Of a DNA stretch of 64,000 nt, positions 34,287 through 46,785 are shown piece by piece (the stretch's first letter is position 1; every line of letters begins with the position of its first letter). This DNA is from Dendrobium chrysotoxum (Eukaryota; Streptophyta; Magnoliopsida; Asparagales; Orchidaceae): NCBI GenBank assembly GCA_019925795.1, contig CM034305.1:55850573-55914572 (forward strand), given 5' to 3'. The position numbers and the translations under genes are program-made. The notes beneath the pieces were generated by a model that was given only the letters and a program-made list of their open reading frames with translations, made no database searches and was not told the origin of the DNA.

Positions 34287-36119
34287 AAATCTTATCACAA
34301 CCTGACCCCATATGATCCGATATCACACAGGTCATATCGTATCCGATTATGGCAAGACTGACCCCAAGATCTGGTTAGAGAAGTACTAAAATAAAACTTA
34401 CAATTGCTACACCACATAGAGCCGCTATTGAATGCAATATAAGGCAAAATATTACTGAATCCTAAAATGATTTTGTTTTTTCTATATCATCCAAAACATA
34501 TATAATTTGAAATATATCTACAACAGTGCTTGGCAACAAAGAGCACAACAAAAAATAAAAGCCAAGCCTACAAAAATCAAAACTAACCAAACATACCTAC
34601 AACATAAATCAGAGCCTGCTATCCCAACTAATCAGCTCGCCCCTTACCCTTCCTTGGGCCTGAAAATAAAAACAAAAATAGGAATGAGCTAACACGGCTC
34701 AGTAGGTTATCATAGCCTAAAACAAAAATCAATAATCAAAACTAAAAGAACTGAGAATACTATGCTGAATCATATACTAAAATTAAATATAATTAAATAA
34801 AAACTGAAATGAACTGAAATATAAGTAAACACTTTATAACAAAATTTCACCTCGGTAGCCTATTGGCTCCAGCATAATAATACTTAGGTAACAGAATCTT
34901 ACCAGCAAATCAGAATCCCACCTCAGCCGACCACTAGCACCAACATAACAGAATCCCACCTCGAATGCGCAGTGGCACCGACGTAACAAAATCCCACCTC
35001 AGCTGCCCACTAGCGCTGACATAATAGAATCCCACCTCGGTCGCCCACTGGCACCGGCATAACAGAATCCCACCTCGGCCACCCAGTGGCACCGGCATCA
35101 CATCACAATACTTCACAATATATTTTTCAATGCATTTCATTAATTAAAACATAATTGGATTGAACTCAAAAATTGCCAAAATGTCTCAATGGTAGACAAC
35201 AGATATACTAATGAGTAAAATTTATAACTTCCAAACATATCCAAATTGTCACAAATTGTGTAAAACATCATTCTAAAGCTTTAATTGAACTGAGTCACTA
35301 TTTTAGATATTAAAATAAATTTTTAAATAGGCAAAAACTGTCACCCGGTAAAAAAATTTTCAGAATATACTCAAAATGTTCATAATCATAATCTCTACAA
35401 CATATAAAAAGTTACGCTGTGAAAATTTTACCAAAACAAAGTTATCATCATTTTTCGCTAACGAAAATATAAATTTAAGTGAAAAAAATATCAAAAGCAC
35501 AAAATTATTGAAATCTGAAATAGGTAAAACGTAACCTACCTCAAGACGAGCAAAATTTCAAACTGGGCCAACGAACAAAAATCACTTTTTAATTGCTAAA
35601 ACCAAGCTTCCTTTTTCTCTCTCCTCTCTTTTCTTCTATTTTCTCCCAAAAAGTTCTCTATTAACGGGCATGAGAAGAAAACAAGGCATTTAAATCCATT
35701 AAATAAACTATTATGCTTTTGATATTTTAATAATAAAATAATAATATTATAATATTATAATCATTTTTTTAAATATAAAAATCATAGAAATTCTTATTGG
35801 GCTTCAAAAATTATAAAAAAATATTCATAAAATAACTTATTTTATTTAAAAAAATTTGGTAAAATTGGTTTGCAAAACGGACACCTGATGGTCCCAAAAT
35901 CCCCACTTGTACCGTTAGGTGCCAATTTCTTAAGGAATTTCATTGGTGCTAAAAAATTATGAAAAACATAGAGAAGCTAAAACACAACAATAGAAATATT
36001 ATGGAGAAGACGGTTTATAATTTGGGTTTATAATGACTCCTAAATAAATTCTTGACTGTTAGATGTCAAAATGCAGTTTTTAGGTCAAAATGTAGTTTTT
36101 AAAAATTTGAGTTATAACA
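34287..36119 (-). mobile_element. Gypsy element 2, 5' LTR
   Basis: On the minus strand it starts TGTTATAACTCAAATTT at 36119 and ends beside the primer-binding site, about 1.83 kb. It includes a 38-bp tandem repeat at 34910-35100. The right border abuts the LINE ORF1 remnant on the plus strand. Confidence 0.6.
34910..35100 (-). repeat. 38-bp tandem repeat, five copies
   Basis: Five units of the form aacagaatcccacctcggyc, each ending actggcaccggcat, follow one another with a period of about 38 bp. A minus-strand frame (34934-35140) is a product of the repeat and not a gene. Confidence 0.8.
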
Positions 36120-36179
36120 TCTCCCTTTTTTGATATAAATGTGGAATCACCTATTATCCCTATCTGGGTCTCTTTCCCC

Positions 36180-36712
36180 AACTTACGACCCCACCTGTTT
36201 TCCCCCATATCCTTCAGGGACTGCGATCATTATTTGGTCGTCCTTTAAAAATTGATAATGCCACCTCTATTGGTTCGTGACCTTTTGTTGCATGTGTTCT
36301 GGTTGAGCTTGATATCACCAAAATCTATTCTGATAAGGTGTGAGTTAGCCCTGAAAATCTTGGGTACATTCAGCATGTCGATATGGCGAAGTTCCCCTCC
36401 TTTTATGGTGTTTGTAAATCTTTAGGCCATTCCAAAGCTGATTGTTATGTTTTGCATCGCCACTTAAATGATGTTCCTGTTAATATACCTAGTTCGCTAA
36501 CTAATGCTGATATAGCTACCACTAAGCTTATTCTGAAGGGGTGTTCTACTGCTATTCCTTATAACACTGCCATAGATAATTTTAAGAATCATTCGTTGAT
36601 TAATGTTAGTGATGTGGTTGACTCGTCTGATGATGCTATTAATTTGGCTAATGAGGACAATATGAATGTCTTAGATGTTATTCATGCTACTACTGTTATC
36701 TCCAATAATTAA
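36180..36712 (+). pseudogene. LINE ORF1 remnant (DUF4283 / zinc-knuckle type)
   Basis: Plus-strand translation gives HILQGLRSLFGRPLKIDNAT, then VLVELDITKIYSDKV, PENLGYIQHVDMAKFPSFYG and CKSLGHSKADCYVLH. This is the order of plant L1-type ORF1 proteins (DUF4283 followed by a CCHC knuckle). The first knuckle cysteine is replaced by tyrosine. Two TGA codons fall where the family has codons for arginine and tryptophan. An open stretch of 109 codons from 36383 covers the knuckle. The downstream part to about 37200 keeps acidic, low-complexity codon-like text and fades out. It is a dead copy. Confidence 0.72.
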
Positions 36713-37199
36713 ATTATTTCTCCTATTTAATTTTTGATGAGCACCAGGATTTTAAAAATGAGGGGATTATGCCCTCTGTTGATGTTTGTTTGGGTCGGCA
36801 GGAAATTGCTAATGCTTTTACCTTATTAGAAATTGACTATAACCCCTTAGTTCAAAACCATTATATTGATCAAGAAATTGTGATCTGGTTGTGCTGGAAT
36901 GTAAAATTAATCAGGTGGATGTGCTTGAGCCTTCTATAGAAACTACTAATTCCTTGGATCCTAATGATCTGTCAATGCTATCAAATAGAGTGGATGTAAA
37001 TGATAATATGCCTCTCATAGATGTTCCCATTTCAATCATTTCTAATGATTCTTTGCTTACTCATCATTGAAATTGAAGTATACTTGTGTAGTTCAATCTG
37101 ATTGGTTAGCTGATTGTGACTCATCAGCTAATTGGGATGTAGGGGAGCAAAATGGAAAACCTGGGGAGGATTTTCAAGATCTCTATGGCATGAATATTG

Positions 37200-38136
37200 A
37201 TCGAATCGATGATGAAGCCTTTCATAAGGCAGTTGGTAACTGAAGTCGGAGAAAATAAAAAAAGAAATAGCTTTTTTTCCTTGTGTTGGTTACTTCTTCC
37301 CTTGCTGGCGATGTGCTTCTGTTTCGATGTTGTTATTTCTGTTTTGGTTGTTTTAGGTGGCAGGTTTTGGTTTGGTTTGGGTTGTTTTTTCTTCTTCTTT
37401 TGTTATTGGGTTGGTTTGGGGTTGCTTTGGCTGGCTTGCCTTGTGACGAACTGGTTATTTTTTATTGCGGGTCTCTATTGGCTTGTGTTTTTTTCATTTT
37501 CCTTGCAGGTGGTGATCTCTGCTTGGGTTGTTGGATGGTCGCCTTGAGCTTCACTTTCTTTTGTTGTTCCTATGGTTGGTTTGTGGCCTTCTGGTGTTGG
37601 GGTGTTGCTCCCTCTCTACTTTGGCTTTCTTTTTATTTTCATTTATTGTATCCTAGACAAGTTCTTGGGCCTTATAGGTTGTGTTTTTTCTTCTTCTATA
37701 TAGCGTTTTGGAGCATTAGCTGGCTTAAGGTCCTTTATGGACTTGTAATCGCTTTCTTATTTAACACATATACCCTTTTTTTAGGGTTTTATCCCCCCCC
37801 CCCACCCCCAAAAGAAATGAAAGGCACACATAGTGCAAGATTACACAAAATTCTTAAACAATTTGGTAGCTCTCCTCTTTCCACACCATTTCGCTCTTGA
37901 AATCAAATTATTTCAAAAAATATAAGAGGAGATATAATTATTAGTAGCTTTGTGCTTAGCATAAGAGCCAGAGCTATTCAATCTCTGATCGATAGTTCGA
38001 GATTAGTTATTTTTGTATTTTGTGCTTTTATTCATGTATCTAATTTATTTAAGCCAATTAAAAAAGATAATCATAAAAAATTGTTGAACCATGTGCACTT
38101 ATCTACATGCAATGAATACTATCATGAAAAATTGAA
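37200..38136. other. T/G-rich stretch, no gene seen
   Basis: Overlapping plus-strand frames at 37197-37547 and 37283-37900 encode phenylalanine, leucine and tryptophan-rich text caused by T/G-rich composition, with no domain. They may be LINE 3' sequence. A poly-C run is at 37793-37808. Confidence 0.4.
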
Positions 38137-38143
38137 CACTCTA

Positions 38144-38343
38144 AGGATATGTTTGAGACAACTTTTTTCCTACTTTGCTTTTTCAGATTGCAACCAAAAT
38201 TTTGTTTGGCTACTGTTTTTCAATTGCTTTTTAAAAATTTTGTACCAGGAAGCTATTTTTACAACAGCTTCAAGAAAATTACTTTCACCACATCAGCTTT
38301 ACAATCAACTTTATAAAAAACTATATTTGTCCCATATAGACCC
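38144..38343. mobile_element. PIF/Harbinger-like MITE, 200 bp
   Basis: The left end is GGATATGTTTGAGACAAC and the right end, read inward, GGGTCTATATGGGACAAA. It is bounded by TAA at 38141-38143 and 38344-38346. The terminal motif GTTTGAGAC or its variants is shared with the MITE at 12686. The arms are less perfect than in that copy. Confidence 0.6.
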
Positions 38344-38659
38344 TAAGTTTTTCCAATTATAAAATTCTTGTATGTTAATTATTATTAATGCTTATTTCTT
38401 GCCCTATCATATTTACTAAAATAGAAAAATATTTTAGGCAAGAATATTTTAATAATATGCTCGCTTTTTACCTAGATTTTGTTCATCACTTTGGGCTATT
38501 TAATTGAATCAAAATGGCACTCAAATTCAATTACTATAGTTAATTGTCATTATTTTCATAAATAATTAAGTAGAAAAATGCTTAATGGGTGCCAATAAAA
38601 TAATGAAAATAGCCCTCTTTATGCTCTTTGTTCCAATCACTCAAAGTATACCATAGATC

Positions 38660-39265
<606 letters not shown>

Positions 39266-39934
39266 GTAATAACTTTACATATGATCAAATATCTCATTAT
39301 TAATATAGCGATTTTTGCCTACTTAGAAATTTATTTTGATATCTAAAAATAGTGATTTTGTTCAACTAAGGCTGCAGAATATTATTTTATGCAATATTTG
39401 ATAATTTGGTTAAATTCTTAAAAAATAAATAAATTTTCTCTTAATATGATTTTTGTTGTCTACCATTAGAACATTTTAGCACTTTTTGAATTAAGCTCAA
39501 TTATGCATTATTTACTGCAATATATTAAAAATGAATGTGAATATGTGATTGAGTAATAGTTGGTTGCTATTACAATTATAATGAAAAGTTTGAATAGGTT
39601 GTTAGACCTAGTAGATATGTCCCAAGGCTAACCAAGAGGGGGGTGAATTGGTAATTTAAAAATTCTTAGTAATTTAGAAAACTGATTTAAGATTTTACTC
39701 ACAATGATTAATTTTCTTAAAACAAATTTTCAACCACATTTAGCAAAAGTGCAGAAAAATAAAAAAGCAGTAAAAATAAAGATAGAAGAACATAGAATTT
39801 TATAGTGGTTCGACTACGTCCACTCCCTAAAGACTCTCTCTTTATGTATTGCACTATACCAAAGTGACTCTCCTTTTGCTCCCACAGCAAGGCGGAGAAG
39901 CCATTAACCTTTCTTTCACCAAACCCGGTGCGGC

Positions 39935-40135
39935 AGAGTACCGTCATCCTTTCTCACCCTCCTGGTGACGGCAGAGTGCCAGCATCCTTTCACACTCTTA
40001 TGATGTCGGTAGAGTACCATCGTCCTTTCTCATCCTCCTGGTGATGGCAGAGTACCAGCATCCTTTCACACTCTTATAGTATCGGCAGAGTATCATTATC
40101 CTTTCTCACCATCTTGGTGATGGTAGAGTACCAGA
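39935..40135 (+). repeat. 76-bp minisatellite in copia LTR
   Basis: Two full units and most of a third begin agagtaccrtcrtcctttct and include a cctggtgayggcagag word. Each unit is itself built from two half-like segments. Confidence 0.75.
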
Positions 40136-40399
40136 TCTCTTCAAAAGATATTCTCTCATGAGTCTTCAAAGAGGTAGGACAGAGATTTGAAGTACATACA
40201 AAGAGATCCTTATCTTTGGGAAACCTTGTGAACCCATCACAATTTCCACTTGCAAGATCTCACAATTTTCACTCCCAAACACTCTCCCAAAACACACTCT
40301 CTATCACTCTCAAGAAGAGATTCACAGAAGGATTGAAGATAATCAGTTTTCAGGACCCTTATATACAAAGGACAAGAAAAACCATCCTGAAAATTATAA

Positions 40400-40860
40400 A
40401 TTTTAAGTTGAACGGACTTGGATCGTATAGTACGATCATACTTTGTACGTACGAAAAGTTCAAAAAATGCTGTATGATGTTGTACAAACCAGATTTCATA
40501 CTCTGATCGATGTTTATACGAACCAACATCGTACAGTACGATCAGTTTAAAAAAAGTTGAGTTTGTACGAGAGGAACGGGTACGAACCTGATTTCATACT
40601 CGGATCGGTGTCCAGGATAAACCAACTTCATACAGGACGAAGAGTTCAATCAAATCATGTTTTTCTTGGTATGAAAGTGGACAATATCATTTCGTACTCT
40701 GTGAATTATCTGTACGAAACTAGAAAGTACATGAAAAACTTGAATTCGTATAGTACGAATAGTACCTTAACTTTTTCTTGGCATGATTTGATTAACTTCA
40801 TTTAGGGAAGAACTACCAAGATAAATCGTCCAGTATGATTTAAAAATTATACAATATGAT
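40400..40860. repeat. Cluster of imperfect palindromes, cgtatagtacgat family
   Basis: About ten variants of tcgtatagtacgatca and related catacaggacga words occur over 450 bp in the position that corresponds to the 6660-7470 cluster. The core sequence differs but the palindromic habit is kept. Confidence 0.55.
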
Positions 40861-41174
40861 TAGTTTTAAATTTAAGTTTTTAAAATCACTCCCCCAGTAT
40901 GTGTGTGTGTGGTTACCCAATTAAAATTACACTCTCTCAGGCTCAAGAAAAAATTACAGACTTCAATTACAAGAACCCTAATCTAATCTGTCTTGAGGTC
41001 TTCGATAGTATGGAGTATAGTTTTTTTGAAACATTAATACACACAAGCAACACAAATAATATTTCCAATATATGTTAGGAGAAACAGTAATCAACACATT
41101 AAGATTTTGGAATCATCAAAAACACATATGATATAAAAATATAGTTATGAAAACTAAGTTGTAATAATCATCTT

Positions 41175-44100
41175 TGTTGACCTCATTTTTGTATGAGGTC
41201 AGTAGGACCAATCTAGATCTTAGGATCTTTCCAATCCTTAGGATTAATCTTGACCCTAGGATCAATCTGATCTTAGATCAATCAAACTTTAATTTTAATC
41301 CAGACCCCTAATCAATCCTGACCCCAGATCAACACAACTTAAGACCAATCTAGACTCTAGGATCCTCCTAGACTTCAAACCCTAGAATCTATTCTAGACC
41401 CAAAGATTCTGCCAGACTCTAGATCATATGATCTTCTTAGATCCTAGGATCTATTCTAGACCCTAGGATTCCTCTAGATCCTTCTAGACTTTAGGATCCT
41501 CCTAGAATCTAGACTTTAGGATCTATTCTAGATCCTAAGATTCTTCTAGACCCTAAACCCTAGGACTTTTAGACTCCAGGATCTTCCTAAACTTCAGTCC
41601 CTAGGATCTACGTTGGACCCTAGGATTTCCCTAGATCAATTTAGGTCTTAGGATTCTCCTAGACCTTAGATCTATCCAGACCTCAAATCTATTCAAACTT
41701 CAGACCAACCTAGACTTTAAATAAATTTATTCAAGATTTAAATTAATCTAAACCCCAGACTTTAATCCAAACTTCTATCCAGACTTTAATCCAAATCCTC
41801 AATTCAAACCTTGATCAAAATCCAGAATTCAATCCAGTTCAAAATCCAAACTCTAGTTCAAACCTTGATTCTACCTTTGATCAAGCTTTAATCCTATCCT
41901 ATCACTTGTGATCTCTAAATGATCATAAATGATTTGGGTAATTCAAATCCAATCATTCAAACTCAAAATCCAGCTCAAAACTAGAAATCCATATCAAATT
42001 CCAAGGGCAAAGGTCTAAGTCCTGAAAGCCTTTTTAGTGAATCTTTGAACATTTCAAAACCCTATCAAATGACCTATGATTCAAGATCTATCAATTCCAC
42101 ACTGATGTGACATGTCTCTAGAGGCAACCCTCCAAATTTGAGCTCATTCTGAGGTCTCTAACCCCATAAACTGAATTGAAATCCAAAGGCTGTAAAACCT
42201 TCAAATATTTACAGTCTATGCCACTGGACCTGCCACCCAGTGGATTTTGATCCTGGAGCTTTCTCCAAAGCTCCAAATCACTTCCAGGCCCTTGATTATG
42301 ACTCATTGAGTAATAAACTGCATTTTGTTGGATTCAATTTGACCCCCAGTTGACCAAGGGTCAAAATGACCAAAATACCCTTTAATGGTTCAAATGCACT
42401 TTTCAAACCATATGACCTCCAAATTGCTTGGAACCACTTCCAACAATTTTCAATTATCAAACCAAAACTCCTAGACCCAAAACCAGCCTCTCGGTCAATC
42501 TAGTTGACCAAGCAGGCCCTTTAGGGTCAAAATAGGTCATTTTGACCAAATGACCTCCTCTGATCTTGGAACCACCTCTATTAGTCTCCAAACATCAAAT
42601 TAAATCTTTCAAGCCCAACTCATGGCCATGGGTCAACCTGGTTGACCAAGTCAACCTAGGTTGACCACTTTAACACTTAAGCTTTTACGCATTGAATCAA
42701 ACCCTTAACCAATTTCAAATTTATTCAAATTAATCTAATCACCTTCCTTAGGGATTTAAGTTTGATTAAACCTTTGACCTAGTCAATAGTTGACCTGGTC
42801 AACTAAGTCTAAGTCTGGTCAAAATTGATTTTGTTTGGGTCAAAATCATTTCAATCATCTAAACTTAAGTTCTCTAAATCTCCAAACCCTCAAACTCACC
42901 CTCTTGGATGTCTTGAACATTCCCAAGTTCACCATGAGATAAGTTTTGGTCAAAGTTGACCAAGTCAACTAAAACCCAAGCTTGGTCAAACTTAACTCAA
43001 TTGAATCAAATCAAGGTTTATGATTTAATCAAACCCTCTAAAATGTCAAAATCATTCTATTGCATACCTTGAGTCATCTTAAACTCATTGCAAGTCAAAT
43101 CATGTATTATTTAGCTTGGTCAAACTCTCATACTTGGTCAAATCTTATTCTATTGATCAAACCTTTAATCTTTTTCAAGCTCTAGTCAATTTAAACTATC
43201 CAAATCCATCTCAAGCTTCAAATTAACTTCAAATCATAGCCTAGATTTGTCCCAATCTCTGGCTAATTAAATTCATAAAAGGTTGACCAAGTCAACTCAA
43301 TGTCTTTGGTCAAACCTTTACATTTTCACTCAATTCCAAATCCTTAAGCTTTAAACCCCTTCCAACCAATCTAATTAGCATTTAAGACTTCTCTTAGGCC
43401 ACCTCAACAGCCTATTGGACTGGTTGACTAGTCAACAAATCTTCAAATAGGAATTGGAGGGGTCAAATTGGTCAAAAACCCCATTCAAACCTAAACCCAT
43501 TTAATCACTCCAACTCCAGCAAGTTTAAGTGTTCTCTAGAAGCTTCTTAAGTCATTTTTAATCCATGGATTAATCCTTAAACCAGCCATATTCAAAATCA
43601 TGTGCCAAAAGGACAAAGACACCTTTCCACATCATTGTCCTTTGGTACCTTTAATTCTCCTGCTCCCTAACAAACTTGGGACATTTGTCAAGCATCCAGG
43701 ACCCCAATAAGTTAATCCTAGCCATCCATTTAGGCTGGGGAGGATTCAATAGGTTAAAAACCCAAAAATCAACATCATTCCTCTCCTAATCTTCTCTCAC
43801 TTAAAATCTTCTCCTCCAGAACTCCTCCAGCCGTCTAGGCTTCTCTGAGAGCTTTCCCAATAATTACCATAGCTCTCCCAACTATTTTCCCATCAAATCT
43901 GGCCTCCAAAGCCCCATTAGTGAAGAGAGAGGGAGCTAGAGAGAGAAAGAGGGCTTTTCAAGTTAACTCAAGATCTAGCTAGAACCAGGTCCTGAGCCCT
44001 TCATCAAAGTTGTAGGGGACTTCTCCAGGAGCAAAAGGAACCCAAAATCTCAAAAATTGGACAGCTAGATTGTGAGTTATTCTAATTTTAATTTTAAATT

Positions 44101-46785
44101 TAAATTTGAAACTATAGCAAATAAACAATGCATGGAGTCTTCAAACTTCAGGCATTGTAAGATTATGCTACCATCAATCTATGTTTCAAATTTCATGAAT
44201 TTTGGTCGAGTATTTTGGGAGATATGAGCATTTAAAGTTCATATTCAAAATGAACTATAAGAAATCGAGAAATCTGGACCGTCCGATCAATCATCAGATG
44301 GTTCAGATCAAATCTAAACCACACGACTACTATGGGGATCGAACGCGGGTTGCTTGGCTCAACCGTGCTGCTGACATGGCATTTTGTGGTCGCTTAGATC
44401 TGATCAGATCAGACCAGATCAGACGGCTGGTATTTAAGCCGAGGTGTTTAAGTAATAACCTCAATGCTTGCCACGCGTCTGAGCCGCGGCGCCGGGCCGC
44501 CGTTCGTCCCAATCATTTCCAATGATTGGATTGGCGGCACCGGCGGCCTGATTTGACTAGAATTGTTTTAAAAATTATTTAAATGCTCAGAATCTTAAAA
44601 AATTCATAGAAATTTCATTTTTAATCCAAATTGGGTGTTCTTGGGCTTGTTGGAAAGCTTTTAATGTCTACTTTAATTTAAAAATAATTTCAATCAATTT
44701 TGACCATTGATTTTAGAGAAAAATAGAGATGATGATTTTCCATTTTCCTCGTATTTCTCAAAATCCAATGGTCAAATTGACCTCAAATTTGGATGGCATA
44801 TATTAGTGGTAATCCTTAACCTACCCTAATTTTCTAGGGTCATATTTTGACCAGAATTTCTATGAATTGAATTTTAAATGTATGGGTTCATTTTGGACCC
44901 AAAAATTTAAAAATGCATAAATCTTTACATGCTTAGCATTAGGATACATGCTTGCTATGGTATGATTGTTTAGTTGTATTCTAAGGGTTAGTGAACAATG
45001 ATCCAAGTCCTATAACCTAGTGACATTTAGGACCAATAATTAGGGATTGTGTCTTAGCTAACTTAAAAAATCTAGGATGGACTACACACATTCCTTTTGG
45101 AATGAAATTCAAATTTAGAAAACTAGTATCATGTACCCCTTGATCTAATATAACTCATTTGGACATTAATTGATCTCAAACAATTATTAATCTCAATTAA
45201 CCCTTCTTTAACGATTTAATTTCAATAAACCTTAATGAAATCAATTGAAACTTTGAGAAATTGAAAAATTACCTATGATTAACCTCAAAAATCATATATG
45301 CAATCATCAAACAAAAATTTAAGATTAAGCTCAAATCCTCATTAAGCTCTAATTAATTTTTAAACACCCTTAATCAAGATTTAATTAAATAAATCATGAT
45401 AATTCAAATAAAATTAATTATAACACATAATTAACTCTAATCAACCCTAAATCAGATATATAATCATTAAAGATCAAAAATTTAAGTTCAAATCCTTCAA
45501 ATCTTAATTAATTCATAAAATACCCTTAATTAAACCTTAATTAAATAAATACCATTAAATTCATTAAAATTTGAATAAATTTCAAATAATATCAAAAAAA
45601 ATATTAAGTTAATTCAATTAAAATCAAATTAAGGTCAGAAATATATAAATTTCAATTTTAAATATTTTTCTAATTAAAAAATTTAATTAATAATCTAGTA
45701 ATTAAATAACCCCATTAATAATTAATTAAATAATTAAGATTGACCCACTATTGACTTGAAACTCAAACCATTTAAACTTAGTGACACTCTAAGCCCTAAG
45801 AAAATTTCTCACTGAATTTTGAAATCATTAAGCCTCTTAATTAATTTAATTAAAATTAACCCTAAATTAAACTCTTAAACCTTCCAGAACATGTAATAAA
45901 TCAAGTTTAAATCCAAAAATTACAAATAATATTCAAACTGACCAGGATTAAACCGTTAATCAATGAAAAATAAAAGCTCATTGACTGGACTTCAAAATTA
46001 AGTTTAATTTAAGTTTAATGAAAATTTAATATTTAATTAATTTAATTAATTAAAAATAATTAAAAATTCAAAAAAAATTCCTAAGCACTTGGGAATCTAT
46101 CCTTGGGTCATTTTTGACCTTTGGAGTTGATTTCAAGGAGTTTGGAGGTCATTTGGATTCAAATCACAAAAAGGGCCTTAATTAAACTAATTTAAAAAAT
46201 TCAATAATTGTCAAAACTTCAAAAATTCATAACAAATTCAAATGAACTCCAAATTGAGCAAACTCAAAGGGATACAACTCATAATAAAGTCTAATATTTA
46301 TCAAAAATATCAAGTTTCTAGAAATCAATCAAATTTGAAAAAGTCAACTTTTGGTCAAACCTAGTTCAAAATCAAATAGAAACCTCAAACCTTCATAATA
46401 AAATCTAGAAAAGTCCAATTTCAGCGTACTTACTGTCTAACGGATCGTATTAAAGTCTAGTATTTTATAAAAATACTAACATTCTAGAATTTAAGCTTAA
46501 TTAAAAAGTTAACTTTTGACCGTTGAATTAAATCATTAAAATAATCCAGAAATGCTAAAATTCAATAAATCTTCAAAAATTCCAGAAAACATCAACTTAA
46601 CTTTAAAATCCGTAATCAACCAACCTTAATTAAAATTAATCAAACTTTAAACCTTATTTAAATTCAAATCATTTAATCATATCGGGTACCGCTGGATAAC
46701 CCAGGCCTACGAGGCTATTAAATTAGCCCCAAGGAAGGTGAAATAAACTTCACGGCCTCGGTGCGCAACAAAGGTGGTATCCAAC
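41175..46785 (-). mobile_element. Y module, inverted copy (Y')
   Basis: On the minus strand it starts at 46785 with (T)GTTGGATACCACC and ends gaggtcaaca at 41175, about 5.6 kb. It aligns end to end with the plus copy at 49354-54727. Landmarks are ggcctacgaggctatt near the start, a GC-rich block near 44330-44550 and the taggatctaga repeats at the end. On the minus strand it directly follows the end of X'. The left flank is the copia LTR. No gene is present. Confidence 0.8.

Larger units (their letters stand above)
39600..41174 (+). mobile_element. Copia (SIRE-like) LTR, 3' part cut by the Y module
   Basis: It starts TGTTAGACCTAGTAG and continues gctaaccaagaggggggtga, then gtggttcgactacgtccact, a block shared with the LTR ending at 8215. 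It contains a 76-bp minisatellite (about 39935-40135) and a region of tcgtatagtacgat palindromes. The sequence near 41100 (gattttggaatcatcaaaa) resembles the 3' part of SIRE LTRs. Similarity stops at 41174, where the inverted Y module begins. Confidence 0.65.

Noticed and set aside
34910..35100. CRISPR-like array
   Set aside because: The repeats are contiguous with no unique spacers, in a eukaryotic LTR.
37197..37900. Hydrophobic Phe/Leu/Trp-rich proteins resembling membrane proteins
   Set aside because: T/G-rich composition after a LINE remnant explains them; two overlapping frames look equally hydrophobic.
44202..44525. 107-codon frame in the GC-rich block of Y'
   Set aside because: It is not preserved in the matching blocks at 300-660 or 51240-51600, so it is not a conserved gene.
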